A stretch of 64,000 nucleotides of DNA, from assembly GCA_947476275.1 (NCBI GenBank), contig CANJPQ010000011.1, positions 1 to 64,000 on the forward strand, given 5' to 3'. Position numbers and translations under genes: made by a program. Origin of the DNA: Fidelibacterota bacterium. GTDB lineage: Bacteria; Pseudomonadota; Alphaproteobacteria; Rhodospirillales; Rhodospirillaceae. The notes below the pieces were generated by a model. The model had not been told where the DNA came from. It was given only the letters and a program-made list of their open reading frames with translations, and searched no databases. Below, one piece after another: positions 48,951 to 57,797 of this stretch; position 1 is the stretch's first letter; every line of letters starts with the position of its first letter.

Positions 48951-49673
48951 ATGGACGCGTTACTTAATCCCGACATCTTGGCGGCGTTCTTTACGCTTAC
49001 CGCGCTCGAGATCGTGCTCGGCATCGACAACGTTATCTTCCTGTCGATTGTCGCCAATCGCGTGCCACCCGAAAGTCGCGCCAAAGTCCGCCGTATCGGG
49101 CTGGCGCTCGCGCTAATCCTGCGGCTGGCGTTGTTGGGCAGCATCAGCTGGCTCGCCGGCCTGACCACCCCGATCACCACGATCGCCGGATTTGAACTCA
49201 GCTGGCGCGACATCGTGCTGGGCGGCGGCGGCCTGTTCTTGATCTACAAGGGCACGTCGGAGATCCACAATATGATGGAAGGCGGCGGCCATGGCGAAAG
49301 CGGCGGCGTCCAGTTGACGGTCGCCAGCGCGATCTTTCAGGTCGTGCTGCTCGACGTGGTGTTCTCGCTGGACTCCGTCATCACCGCCGTGGGCATGACC
49401 GACAATTTGCCGGTGATGATTGGCGCGATCATCGTCGCCATCATCATCATGATGGTCGCCGCCGGGCCGATTGGCGATTTTGTTAACCGTCATCCCACTG
49501 TGAAGATGCTGGCGCTGGGATTTCTGCTGTTGGTTGGCGCCGCACTTATGGCTGACGCTGGTCACTTCCATATCCCACGCGGGTACATCTACTCGGCGAT
49601 TGTCTTCTCCGGCCTGATCGAGACCCTGAACTTGATCATGCGCCGAAAGACCCCACCGGGCGGCCACGCGTGA
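48951..49673 (+). CDS. TerC family integral membrane protein, copy 1
   Basis: A protein of 240 residues with seven helices and TerC motifs LEIVLGIDNVIFL near 20 and VVFSLDSVITAVGM near 140. The acidic residues in these helices are thought to bind metal; related TerC proteins act in manganese efflux or metallation of exported proteins. Its TGA overlaps the GTG of copy 2 (GTGA). Confidence 0.9.
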   Translation: MDALLNPDILAAFFTLTALEIVLGIDNVIFLSIVANRVPPESRAKVRRIGLALALILRLALLGSISWLAGLTTPITTIAGFELSWRDIVLGGGGLFLIYKGTSEIHNMMEGGGHGESGGVQLTVASAIFQVVLLDVVFSLDSVITAVGMTDNLPVMIGAIIVAIIIMMVAAGPIGDFVNRHPTVKMLALGFLLLVGAALMADAGHFHIPRGYIYSAIVFSGLIETLNLIMRRKTPPGGHA

Positions 49674-50398
49674 TTGCGTTCATCACCAATCCCGACACGT
49701 GGTTGGCGCTGCTAACCCTGACGGTGCTCGAGATCGTTCTCGGCATCGACAACCTTGTGTTTCTCGCGATCACGTCCTCGCGGCTGCCGCCAGCGCAGCA
49801 GCCGCTGGCGCGGAAGATCGGATTGCTGCTCGCGCTCGGCCTTCGCGTCGGTCTCCTCGCGACCCTGACCGTCATCGCCAAGCTGACCACGCCCATCATG
49901 ACCGTCGGTGATTTCGCACTGTCCTGGCGCGACATCGTGCTCGGGGTCGGTGGGATTTATCTCATCTACAAGGGTGCGGACGAGATCCACGAGACCATCG
50001 AAGGCCCCGCCGAGAAAGAAGGCGGCCGGGCCCCCGCCAAGCTGCTTCCGGTGATCCTGCAGATCATGGCGCTCGATTTGGTGTTCTCGCTGGATTCCAT
50101 CATCACCGCTGTCGGCATGACCGACAATCTGCCGGTAATGATCATCGCCATCGTCATCGCCATCTTGGTGATGATCTTCTGCGCCGGGGCAGTGTCAGGT
50201 TTCATCGAGCGCCACCAAACCGTGAAGATGCTGGCGCTCGCCTTCCTGCTGCTGGTGGGCACGGCCTTGGTTGCGGATGCCGCGCACTTCCACATTCCGC
50301 GCGGATATCTCTACTTCGCGATCTGCTTCTCGATCATGGTGGAAAGCTTGAATATCTGGGCGCACCGCAACTCGCAGAAGCGCACGAAAAGCGGATAG
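49670..50398 (+). CDS. TerC family integral membrane protein, copy 2
   Basis: A protein of 242 residues, close to copy 1 throughout (LEIVLGIDNLVFLAI, LVFSLDSIITAVGMTDNLPVMI), with the same seven-helix plan. It starts with GTG inside the stop of copy 1, so the two are translationally coupled and probably form a heteromer. Its stop abuts the stop of the opposite-strand SDR gene. Confidence 0.9.
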   Translation: MIAFITNPDTWLALLTLTVLEIVLGIDNLVFLAITSSRLPPAQQPLARKIGLLLALGLRVGLLATLTVIAKLTTPIMTVGDFALSWRDIVLGVGGIYLIYKGADEIHETIEGPAEKEGGRAPAKLLPVILQIMALDLVFSLDSIITAVGMTDNLPVMIIAIVIAILVMIFCAGAVSGFIERHQTVKMLALAFLLLVGTALVADAAHFHIPRGYLYFAICFSIMVESLNIWAHRNSQKRTKSG

Positions 50399-51166
50399 CT
50401 ACTCCTTGGCCGGCAAACGCCCCGTCAATGCCTCGGCGATGCGGTCCGGCAACGCCGCAATCACCCACATCACGAACATCATCGGCCAAGGGAACGCGAT
50501 GCGGCCGCGGTTCGCCGCAAGGCCCGCCTGGACGATTCGTGCTGCCCGCGACGTGTCCATCAGGAACGGCATCGGAAAGCGGTTTACGGCCGTCATGCGG
50601 CTGACGACGAAGCCCGGGCAGATCACCGACAGCCCTATGCCGTCCTGCGCCAGCATCGGCCGCACGCCTTCGCCCCACACCCGCACTGCCGCCTTTGAGG
50701 CGCTGTAGGCAGGCGCCCCGCCGATGCCGCGAAAGCTCGCCAGCGAACTCATTAGCGCGATCTGGCCCCGGCGACGTGCGCGCATGCGCGGGATCGCCGG
50801 CAACACCGTATTCAGCACGCCGCCCAGGTTCACATCGAAGATGTGACGGCCCCGGCTCGCCGCCGTGCCGCCTTCGATACCGGATGTGCCGCCGGAAATG
50901 CCGGCATTGGCGATGACCAGATCGAGTGGGGCGGCATCATCCCGCGCCAGGATCCAGCGCTCCATTGCGGCCTGATCCGTCACGTCCATCACACATGCAT
51001 CGACGGTGGCACCTTTGTCGCGGCAGGCTTGCGCGACCCCTTCGAGGCGCGGCGCATCGCGCCCGCTCAGGCTCAGAACGGCGCCAGGGGCGGCATAGAT
51101 ATGCGCGAGGGCTTCGCCGATCCCGGAGGAGGCGCCGGTGATCAGGACATGAAAAGGGGCCGTCAT
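50399..51166 (-). CDS. SDR family oxidoreductase
   Basis: A protein of 255 residues: TGASSGIG near 10, Ser in MSSLASF and Tyr-Lys in YSASKAA; a hydrophobic C-terminal end (FPWPMMFVMWVIAAL) suggests membrane association. The ATG at 51166 sits in a hairpin (see 51152-51188), with a GGATAG ribosome site in its loop. It follows kaiB on the same strand by 49 bases. The substrate is unknown. Confidence 0.9.
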   Translation of the reverse strand: MTAPFHVLITGASSGIGEALAHIYAAPGAVLSLSGRDAPRLEGVAQACRDKGATVDACVMDVTDQAAMERWILARDDAAPLDLVIANAGISGGTSGIEGGTAASRGRHIFDVNLGGVLNTVLPAIPRMRARRRGQIALMSSLASFRGIGGAPAYSASKAAVRVWGEGVRPMLAQDGIGLSVICPGFVVSRMTAVNRFPMPFLMDTSRAARIVQAGLAANRGRIAFPWPMMFVMWVIAALPDRIAEALTGRLPAKE

Positions 51167-51188
51167 GATGTTCTATCCTGACGGCCCC
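51152..51188 (-). terminator. Terminator-like hairpin overlapping the SDR start codon
   Basis: On the minus strand GGGGCCGTCA (51188-51179) pairs with TGACGGCCCC (51165-51156), 10 of 10, with a 13-base loop and TTTT directly after. It lies 27 bases after the kaiB-like stop. The loop holds GGATAG and the A of the SDR ATG; the T and G are in the stem. It can act as an intrinsic terminator or hide the SDR start. Confidence 0.6.
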
Positions 51189-51215
51189 GCGCGTGGGCAG
51201 CAAGGCTTAGGGGGA

Positions 51216-51521
51216 CTAAGCGGTTGCTGCCAGTGTCACAGACTTGGTGTCGAGTTTGAGGGCGCCGATGACCTTGTCGGTCGCGCTGAAATCTCCGAAC
51301 ACACGCGGCTGCACCCCTGGGCCCAGCCGCAGCAGGGTCGGCGTGGCGAAGATCTTGTCCCGTTCCGCCGCTTCCGGGTCGTCGAGCACGTCGATCACTT
51401 CGCAGTGGATCGTGCTCTCACCGGTGGTATGCGCGAGCCGGCGCTCCAGGTCGCGCAGCGCCAGGCGGGCGCGCTCGGCGCTCACCGTGCGTCCGGTCAC
51501 GTACAGCCGCAGCCGGATCAT
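51216..51521 (-). CDS. KaiB-like protein
   Basis: A protein of 101 residues with the KaiB pattern: IRLRLYVTGRTVSAERARLAL (N-terminal beta-alpha), EVIDVLDDPEAAERDKIFATPTLLR (family core) and a C-terminal GDFSATDKVIGAL. KaiB is a thioredoxin-like fold-switching partner of KaiC; bacterial homologues occur in stress and redox signalling. The start codon overlaps the response-regulator stop by 4 bases. No kaiC or kaiA is in the window. Confidence 0.88.
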   Translation of the reverse strand: MIRLRLYVTGRTVSAERARLALRDLERRLAHTTGESTIHCEVIDVLDDPEAAERDKIFATPTLLRLGPGVQPRVFGDFSATDKVIGALKLDTKSVTLAATA

Positions 51522-51943
51522 GAGTGCACCGACGGGACGGTCGTCCATCCGTCGCCGCCGACGGGAAGCGGGCCCACCATGCCGATGCGTCCCGCCGCAA
51601 TCGCCTTGATCTCGGTTGCGGTCAGCGGTTTGCGCGCGAGGTTGAAGTCCACGCCGCGGCTCTGGAGCTCCCGCAACGGTGCGATGAACTCGCCGTAGAA
51701 GCCGGTCACGACGTACACCGGCGTGCGCGGGCAGGTGTCCTGAAGTTGCTTGAGGGTATCGACACCGGACAGGCCCGGCATCTTGAGGTCGAGGAACACC
51801 AGATCGGGGCGCTCCGCCTGGGCCGACTCGATGCCGGAGACGCCGTTCTCGGCGGTGCTCACCTGATAGCCCGCGTCCTCAAGCGCCGCGCGGAAAGATT
51901 CGCGCACGCCCCCATCGTCATCGATCACCAACACCCTCTTCAT
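51518..51943 (-). CDS. Response regulator (single receiver domain)
   Basis: A protein of 141 residues: a receiver domain with DDD in VLVIDDDGGVRES, phospho-acceptor Asp in LVFLDLKMPG and Lys in LARKPLTATE; a tail of about 20 residues has no known output domain. AAGGAAA precedes the ATG. Its TGA overlaps the kaiB-like start (ATGA). No kinase is adjacent. It is divergent from the PAS-GGDEF-EAL gene. Confidence 0.9.
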   Translation of the reverse strand: MKRVLVIDDDGGVRESFRAALEDAGYQVSTAENGVSGIESAQAERPDLVFLDLKMPGLSGVDTLKQLQDTCPRTPVYVVTGFYGEFIAPLRELQSRGVDFNLARKPLTATEIKAIAAGRIGMVGPLPVGGDGWTTVPSVHS

Positions 51944-52104
51944 CGCAAGTTTCCTTTTGCACGTAAGGTGTTAACTCGCCCGTCGGGAGCCTGGCCGAGG
52001 GCCGAAATCCGGATCTAGTCAGCGACGTGGATCACCGCATTCACCGAATCTTCGCCCTCGGTCTGGCCACGGCTTGCCGATGCTCGCCGCGCCTCCTAGT
52101 ATAG

Positions 52105-52133
52105 TTTCGAGTTCAAATAATATCTACTCGAAA
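52105..52133. promoter_or_regulatory. Inverted repeat and AT-rich promoter region before the GGDEF-EAL gene
   Basis: TTTCGAGT (52105-52112) and ACTCGAAA (52126-52133), 8 of 8, with a 13-base spacer containing AAATAATAT, which could be a -10 box. It lies 30 bases before the ATG at 52163 and within the divergent region shared with the response regulator. Candidate operator. Confidence 0.5.
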
Positions 52134-52162
52134 TTGTGCCTACAGAAGTGGGGGATCAGGGG

Positions 52163-54295
52163 ATGGATCACGCGACGTCAGGTTCGGGGGCCGGACAGTC
52201 AGGGGCCAGCGCGGTGCCCGATGCGCCGCTTACTGCGCCGCCCGCGCCGCACATCGCCCAGGCGTTAAATCGCCCGAAGTCCCGCGTGCGCGTGCGCACA
52301 GGGACGCGTACCGCACAGCAGGAGGTCTATCAGCGCGTCGTGGACCACGCCCGCGATGCCTTCCTGATCGTCGACGACACCGGCGTCATCGTGTTCTGCA
52401 ATCCCGCCGCCACCCGCCTGTTCAGCATGGCGGCGGAGGATCTGCTGGGCCGAAACTTCGGGTTCTCCTTCGGTCCTGACGGCGAGCCGACGCCGATCGA
52501 ACTCCTGAGCGGCGTCCTCTCTCCGTTGTTCGTCGAGATGGTGGCGACGCCCTTAACTTGGGAAGGGCGTGCGGCAAGCTTGGTGTCGCTCACCGATATC
52601 ACCGCGCGGCGCGCGCGAGAGACCGAAATGATGATCCACACCACGGCGATGGAAACCGCCGCCAACGGCATCTTCATCACGGACCGCGGCGGGCTCATCA
52701 AATGGGTCAACAAGGCGTTCGAGGACCTCACCGGGTATGCCCGCGCATTGTTGATCGGCATGAGCGCCGATCAGCTCAAGTCCGGCCGCGAAAGCGATGC
52801 AGTCTTCGCCGACATGAACGCGCGGCTGAGCGCCGGGCAGAATTGGAAGGGGCGCATCGTCTGCCGCCGAAAGAACGGCGACGTCTATACCGCCGAACAG
52901 ACCTCGACGCCGATTCCAGATCCCACGGGCCGCTTCTCGCACTTCGTCTCGGTGCAGGAGGACATCTCCGAGCGCCTGCGCGCACAGGATCAGCTTATTC
53001 AGTTGTCGGAGTACGACGGCCTCACCGGCCTGCCGAACCGCCATCAGTTCATGGAGCGCCTGAAGTCCGCCATCGAACGCGCCAACCGCGCCGATAGCGC
53101 TGTGGCCGTGATGGTGATGGACCTCGACAACTTCAAGGCCATCAACAACACCCTGGGGCACAAGGCCGGGGACACGCTGATTCGGGCGATCTCCGCGCGC
53201 ATCGCCAAGCTGATGCGCACGACCGATACGCTGGCCCGCATCGGCGGCGACGACTTCGGCTTCATCTTCGAGAATGTCAGCGACATGGCCGGCGCGAGCC
53301 GCACGATGCGCCGCATTCTTGACTGCCTTAGGCAGCCGGTGATCGTGGAAGGCCGACACCTGAAGGTGGCGGCTTCGCTCGGCATCGCTGCCTATCCCAA
53401 GGACGACATCGATCCCTTGTCGCTCCTCCGCCAGGCGGAACTCGCCATGTACCAGGCCAAGGCGCAAGGAGGCCAGTCCTTCAAGTACTTCGACAAGGAC
53501 ATGGACGCGGACATCCGCCGCCGTGTGCAGCTTGAATCGGATCTGCGCCGCGCCATCGAGAACGGCGAACTCTGGCTCGCTTTCCAGCCGCAGCTGGACC
53601 TGCGCCGCCGACGCATCGTCGGCGCGGAAGCCTTGATCCGCTGGAACCATCCCACCCGCGGTCTGGTGTCGCCGGGCGAATTCATTCCCTGCGCCGAAGC
53701 CTCGGGCCTCATCCTACCGATCGGCGACTGGATCATCGAAGAGATCTGCCGCCGCAGCGTCGCATTCGCCGAAAAAGGCCTGCGCGACGTGCAGCTCGGG
53801 TTCAACGTCTCCGGCGTGCAGTTCCGCCAGCGCGATCTTTACAGCCAGGTGACAAGCTCCTTGAACCGCACCGGCCTCGGCGTCGAAGCCCTCGACCTGG
53901 AGATCACCGAAACCGTGGCCATGGAACGCACCAAGCAGGTGACGGAGAACGTGGAAAAGATCACCGCGGCCGGCATCTCCATCTCCATGGACGATTTCGG
54001 CACCGGTTACTCGTCGCTGTCGAATCTCCAGGCATTCCCGGTGAAGCGGCTGAAAGTAGACGCCTCCTTTGTGCGCGGCATCGGCCAGAACCGCGACGAT
54101 GAGAAGATCGTCGAAGCGGTGGTCCGGCTCGGCCAAAGCCTGGGGCTGCGGGTGGTGGCGGAGGGCGTCGAGACCACCGCGCAGAAGGAATTCCTGCACG
54201 AGCGCGGCTGCGACGAAATCCAAGGTTATCTGTTGGCGAAACCAATGCCGCCGGAGCAATTCGTCACGTTTGTGTCCGACTTCCAGGACAGCTGA
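52163..54295 (+). CDS. PAS-PAS-GGDEF-EAL cyclic-di-GMP enzyme
   Basis: A cytoplasmic protein of 710 residues. Two PAS domains lie at about 50-155 and 160-275 (ITDRGGLIKWVNKAFEDLTGY; a PAC-like end KNGDVYTAEQTSTPI). The GGDEF domain (about 285-445) has RIGGDDFGF, so the fourth signature residue is Asp, not Glu. The EAL domain (about 460-705) has GAEALIRW, FNVSG, LEITET, MDDFGTG, LKVD and AEGVET, the full catalytic set. It probably breaks down c-di-GMP, with uncertain synthase activity. The ATG at 52163 follows GGGGGATC; GTG at 52136 is possible. Confidence 0.92.
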   Translation: MDHATSGSGAGQSGASAVPDAPLTAPPAPHIAQALNRPKSRVRVRTGTRTAQQEVYQRVVDHARDAFLIVDDTGVIVFCNPAATRLFSMAAEDLLGRNFGFSFGPDGEPTPIELLSGVLSPLFVEMVATPLTWEGRAASLVSLTDITARRARETEMMIHTTAMETAANGIFITDRGGLIKWVNKAFEDLTGYARALLIGMSADQLKSGRESDAVFADMNARLSAGQNWKGRIVCRRKNGDVYTAEQTSTPIPDPTGRFSHFVSVQEDISERLRAQDQLIQLSEYDGLTGLPNRHQFMERLKSAIERANRADSAVAVMVMDLDNFKAINNTLGHKAGDTLIRAISARIAKLMRTTDTLARIGGDDFGFIFENVSDMAGASRTMRRILDCLRQPVIVEGRHLKVAASLGIAAYPKDDIDPLSLLRQAELAMYQAKAQGGQSFKYFDKDMDADIRRRVQLESDLRRAIENGELWLAFQPQLDLRRRRIVGAEALIRWNHPTRGLVSPGEFIPCAEASGLILPIGDWIIEEICRRSVAFAEKGLRDVQLGFNVSGVQFRQRDLYSQVTSSLNRTGLGVEALDLEITETVAMERTKQVTENVEKITAAGISISMDDFGTGYSSLSNLQAFPVKRLKVDASFVRGIGQNRDDEKIVEAVVRLGQSLGLRVVAEGVETTAQKEFLHERGCDEIQGYLLAKPMPPEQFVTFVSDFQDS

Positions 54296-54378
54296 GTCGC
54301 CGTCGGCGCGGGCCCAATTTGCAATCGGCCAAGCCCTCGATATAAAGGCCCCGTGCGGTAGGCACCTGGGGGCAAGGA

Positions 54379-55311
54379 ATGGCGTCGGTCACAAGCATGA
54401 CGGGCTACGCGCGCGCCGAAGGGCGTTGCGAGCTGCCCGGGCTGCCCGCCCCTTTCGGTTGGATCTGGGAAGCCAAGAGCGTCAACGGCAAGGGCCTGGA
54501 CGTGCGCGTGCGTTTGCCCGCGGGGTTCGATTCGCTCGAACTGCCGACACGCCAGGCCGCCACCGCAGGCCTCGGCCGCGGCTCGCTTTCCATCAGTCTT
54601 CATATCTCCACCGACACCGCTGTGGGGACCTTGCGGATCAATGAGCCGCTTTTGGATGCCGCCATCGCCCTGGCGGTCAAGAAAGCCGCAGAGCTACCCG
54701 CCGGCGTCCTCGGCAAGACCATCGCGCCGGCGTCGATCGACGGCCTGCTGTCCTTGCGCGGTATCCTTGATGCGCCGGACTCGGGGCCCCTTCCCACCGA
54801 GGTCATGGCGGCGCGCGATCAAGCCCTTCTCAAGGGCCTCGCGACTGCGCTGACGCAGTTGAGCCTCTCGCGCCGTGAAGAGGGCGCGCGCCTGGCACCG
54901 GTGATGGTCGGCCATCTCGACGACATCGCCCGCTTCAGCGCGGAAGCGCGTACCGTCGCGGCCACGCAGCCCGCCATGTTGAAGGCCCGGCTGACGCAGC
55001 AAGTGAAGGAACTGGCGGACGCCGCGCCCGCGCTCACGCCGGAACGCCTTGCACAGGAAGTCGCCTTGCTCGCCCTCAAGGCCGACGTGCGGGAGGAACT
55101 GGATCGCCTGAGTGCCCACGTCGCCCAGGCGCGCGAACTGCTCGACAAGGGCGAGCCCTGCGGACGCCGGCTCGATTTCCTGTCCCAGGAATTCAATCGC
55201 GAAGCCAACACCCTTTGTTCCAAGTCCACCGACGTCACGCTCACGCGCATCGGTCTCGGCCTGAAGACCGCGATCGACCAGTTCCGTGAGCAGATACAGA
55301 ATATCGAATAG
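54379..55311 (+). CDS. yicC: YicC family endoribonuclease
   Basis: A protein of 310 residues with YicC_N (SMTGYARAEG; GKGLDVRVRLP) and the C-terminal DUF1732 region (KGEPCGRRLDFLSQEFNREANTL). The family has been linked to RNA decay. Seven bases before gmk, the usual order. Confidence 0.93.
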   Translation: MASVTSMTGYARAEGRCELPGLPAPFGWIWEAKSVNGKGLDVRVRLPAGFDSLELPTRQAATAGLGRGSLSISLHISTDTAVGTLRINEPLLDAAIALAVKKAAELPAGVLGKTIAPASIDGLLSLRGILDAPDSGPLPTEVMAARDQALLKGLATALTQLSLSRREEGARLAPVMVGHLDDIARFSAEARTVAATQPAMLKARLTQQVKELADAAPALTPERLAQEVALLALKADVREELDRLSAHVAQARELLDKGEPCGRRLDFLSQEFNREANTLCSKSTDVTLTRIGLGLKTAIDQFREQIQNIE

Positions 55312-55318
55312 GCGTGCC

Positions 55319-55960
55319 ATGACCGAGCAGACCATCACCCGCCGCGGCTTGATGCTGGTGCTCAGCTCGCCGTCCGGCGCCGGCAAGACCACCATCTCGC
55401 GCGCGCTGCTGGAGGCGGAGCCGAACCTGTCCATGTCCGTATCCGTCACCACGCGTCCGCCACGTCCCGGCGAGAAGGACGGTAAGGATTACTATTTCGT
55501 CAGCGTGCCGGACTATGAGCGCATGGTGCGTGACGGCGAACTTCTCGAACATGCGCGCGTGTTCGACAATCTCTACGGAACGCCGCGCGCGCACGTGGAA
55601 CGCACGCTTTCCGCCGGGCGCGACATCCTGTTCGATATCGACTGGCAGGGCACGCAGAAGCTGAGGGCCGCCGCGCGCGACGACGTTGCGACAATCTTCG
55701 TCTTGCCGCCGTCGCACGAAGAATTGGAGAGGCGGCTGCGCTCACGCGCGCTGGATTCCGACGAGGTTGTGCGCAAGCGCATGGCGCGCGCCGCCGACGA
55801 GATGAGCCACTGGCCTGAATACGACTACATCATCGTCAATCGCAACGTGGACGAAAGCATCGCCCAGGCGCGGGCGATCCTCCACGCGGAACGCCTCCGC
55901 GAAAGCCGGCGCAGGTCCGGCCTGATCGACTTTGTCAACGGACTGCGCGGCGTTAACTAA
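55319..55960 (+). CDS. gmk: Guanylate kinase
   Basis: A protein of 213 residues that phosphorylates GMP to GDP. P-loop [13 protein letters not shown] near 18, [20 protein letters not shown] (GMP site) and lid [11 protein letters not shown]. The start at 55319 follows the yicC stop by 7 bases. Its end overlaps the opposite-strand rsmA end by 8 bases. Confidence 0.95.
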   Translation: MTEQTITRRGLMLVLSSPSGAGKTTISRALLEAEPNLSMSVSVTTRPPRPGEKDGKDYYFVSVPDYERMVRDGELLEHARVFDNLYGTPRAHVERTLSAGRDILFDIDWQGTQKLRAAARDDVATIFVLPPSHEELERRLRSRALDSDEVVRKRMARAADEMSHWPEYDYIIVNRNVDESIAQARAILHAERLRESRRRSGLIDFVNGLRGVN

Positions 55961-56789
55961 GAGAGTCGACGTTGCGCGCGAGCGCGCAGAACTGCTCGAC
56001 CGAAAGCGCTTCGGCCCGTGCCGTTGGGTCCACCCCTGAGGCCTCGCAGAGGGCAATGGGATCGCCGCCGAGTGATTTCAAGCTTTGCCGTAGCATCTTG
56101 CGTCGCTGGCCGAACGCTGCCGCGGTGACGCGTTGCAACGTCGCGGCATTTGCCGGCGCCAGCGGTACGGCGCGCGGCTTGAGCGAGATCACGGTCGAAT
56201 CCACTTTCGGCGGCGGCGTGAAGGCGCGTGGGTTGATGTCGAAAGCGATCGCCACTTCGCACAACCACTGGCTCATGACGCTCACGCGCCCGAAGGTCTT
56301 GCTGCCGGGTTCCGCGGCGATGCGCTGGGCGACTTCGCGCTGGAACATCAATGTCATCGATTCGAAAGCCGTCGGGGTCTTCAGCCACGTGAACAGCAGC
56401 TCTGTGGCGACGTTGTAGGGCAGGTTGGCGACGATCCGGCGCGGTCCACGGCCGAGCGTGCTGATGTCGAGTTTCAAGGCATCGCCGGAAATCACCTCAA
56501 GTCGCCCCGGCACCGCCGCGGCCAGTTCGGCCAGCAAGGCGACGCAGCGCGGGTCCTTCTCGACCGCAATCACATGGGCGCCCGCCTCCAGCAGCGCGCG
56601 CGTCAATCCACCGGGTCCGGGGCCGATCTCGATGCAGGTTCCTTGCGTCACGTCGCCGGCGGCGCGGACGATGCGCGCGCACAGATTGAGGTCGAGCAGG
56701 AAGTGCTGACCGAGGGACTTGTCGGCGCCAAGCCCGTGACGCGCGATCACATCGCGCAACGGGGGCAGGTCTTTAATCGCGTCGCTCAA
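55953..56789 (-). CDS. rsmA: 16S rRNA dimethyladenosine transferase RsmA (KsgA)
   Basis: A protein of 278 residues: [10 protein letters not shown] start motif, SAM motif [16 protein letters not shown], acidic VIAVEKDP, and catalytic [11 protein letters not shown]. It dimethylates A1518 and A1519. The start is a TTG at 56789 overlapping the pdxA stop (TTGA), giving the standard length; no ATG fits. Confidence 0.93.
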   Translation of the reverse strand: MSDAIKDLPPLRDVIARHGLGADKSLGQHFLLDLNLCARIVRAAGDVTQGTCIEIGPGPGGLTRALLEAGAHVIAVEKDPRCVALLAELAAAVPGRLEVISGDALKLDISTLGRGPRRIVANLPYNVATELLFTWLKTPTAFESMTLMFQREVAQRIAAEPGSKTFGRVSVMSQWLCEVAIAFDINPRAFTPPPKVDSTVISLKPRAVPLAPANAATLQRVTAAAFGQRRKMLRQSLKSLGGDPIALCEASGVDPTARAEALSVEQFCALARNVDSLS

Positions 56790-57787
56790 TGGGCCGCGCT
56801 CGTGCGCCGCGCGCTCATCTCTGCGGCCATCGCGATCGCCGCGATCAAGCTCGACGGGTCGGCGACGCCCTTGGCGGCGATATCCAGCGCCGTGCCGTGA
56901 TCCGGCGAGGTGCGCACGAACGGCAGCCCCAGGGTTACGTTGACGCCGCCGGCGAAGTCGATGGTCTTCAGCGGGATCAGCGCTTGGTCGTGATACATGC
57001 ACAACGCCAGATCGAAATGCGCGCGTGCGTCGGCGTGGAACAAGGTATCCGCCGGCGCAGGCCCGCTCACCGCGATGCCTTCCGCACGCAGTTCGTCGAT
57101 GGCCGGCATAATGATCGTGTGTTCTTCGTCGCCCATGGTGCCGGCCTCGCCGCCGTGCGGGTTGAGCGCGGCCACGGCGATGCGCGGCTTGGCGATCCCG
57201 AAGTCGCGGCGCAGGGCGGCGGCGGCGATGCGTCCATGCTGGACGATCGCCTTCGTTGTCAGCGCTGTGGCAACGGCGGCAAGGCGCAGGTGAACGGTGA
57301 CGGGAATGACCCGCAAGCCCGGCACCGCCAGCATCATCACCGGCATCGAGTCCGCGAGATGCCCGAGATATTCCGTGTGGCCGGGATAGGCGAAGCCGGC
57401 GCTCTGCAGCACGGCCTTTTGGATCGGATTGGTCACGAAGCCGCGGGCGTCGCCCGCTTTCGCCAACGCTACGGCGCGGTCGATCGCGGCGATTACGGCC
57501 GCAGCCGTGCTCGGTGTGGGTGTGCCGAGGGTTGCTGCGGAGAGGTCGACGCCGAGGTCCAGCACCGGCAGGGCGCGATTGAAGACCGCAGCGGCATCCT
57601 TCGCGTGCTTGATGACGGTGACCGGGCAGGGAATTCCGAACCGCGTTGCGATGGCCTCTAGCCGTGCGGCGCTATCGATGGCGAAAAAGACCGGCGTACG
57701 ATCGGTTCGTCGGGCCCAGGCCTTGAGCAGGATTTCACCGCCGATCCCCGCCGGCTCGCCCATGGTCACTGCGAGCGGTGCGGGCAT
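56786..57787 (-). CDS. pdxA: 4-hydroxythreonine-4-phosphate dehydrogenase
   Basis: A protein of 333 residues for vitamin B6 synthesis: [12 protein letters not shown] start, TNPIQKAVL ... GHTEYL (metal His) and [10 protein letters not shown] (metal His), plus DHGTALDIA near the end. It follows surA after 10 bases. Confidence 0.95.
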   Translation of the reverse strand: MPAPLAVTMGEPAGIGGEILLKAWARRTDRTPVFFAIDSAARLEAIATRFGIPCPVTVIKHAKDAAAVFNRALPVLDLGVDLSAATLGTPTPSTAAAVIAAIDRAVALAKAGDARGFVTNPIQKAVLQSAGFAYPGHTEYLGHLADSMPVMMLAVPGLRVIPVTVHLRLAAVATALTTKAIVQHGRIAAAALRRDFGIAKPRIAVAALNPHGGEAGTMGDEEHTIIMPAIDELRAEGIAVSGPAPADTLFHADARAHFDLALCMYHDQALIPLKTIDFAGGVNVTLGLPFVRTSPDHGTALDIAAKGVADPSSLIAAIAMAAEMSARRTSAAH

Positions 57788-57797
57788 CGAGACGGTC

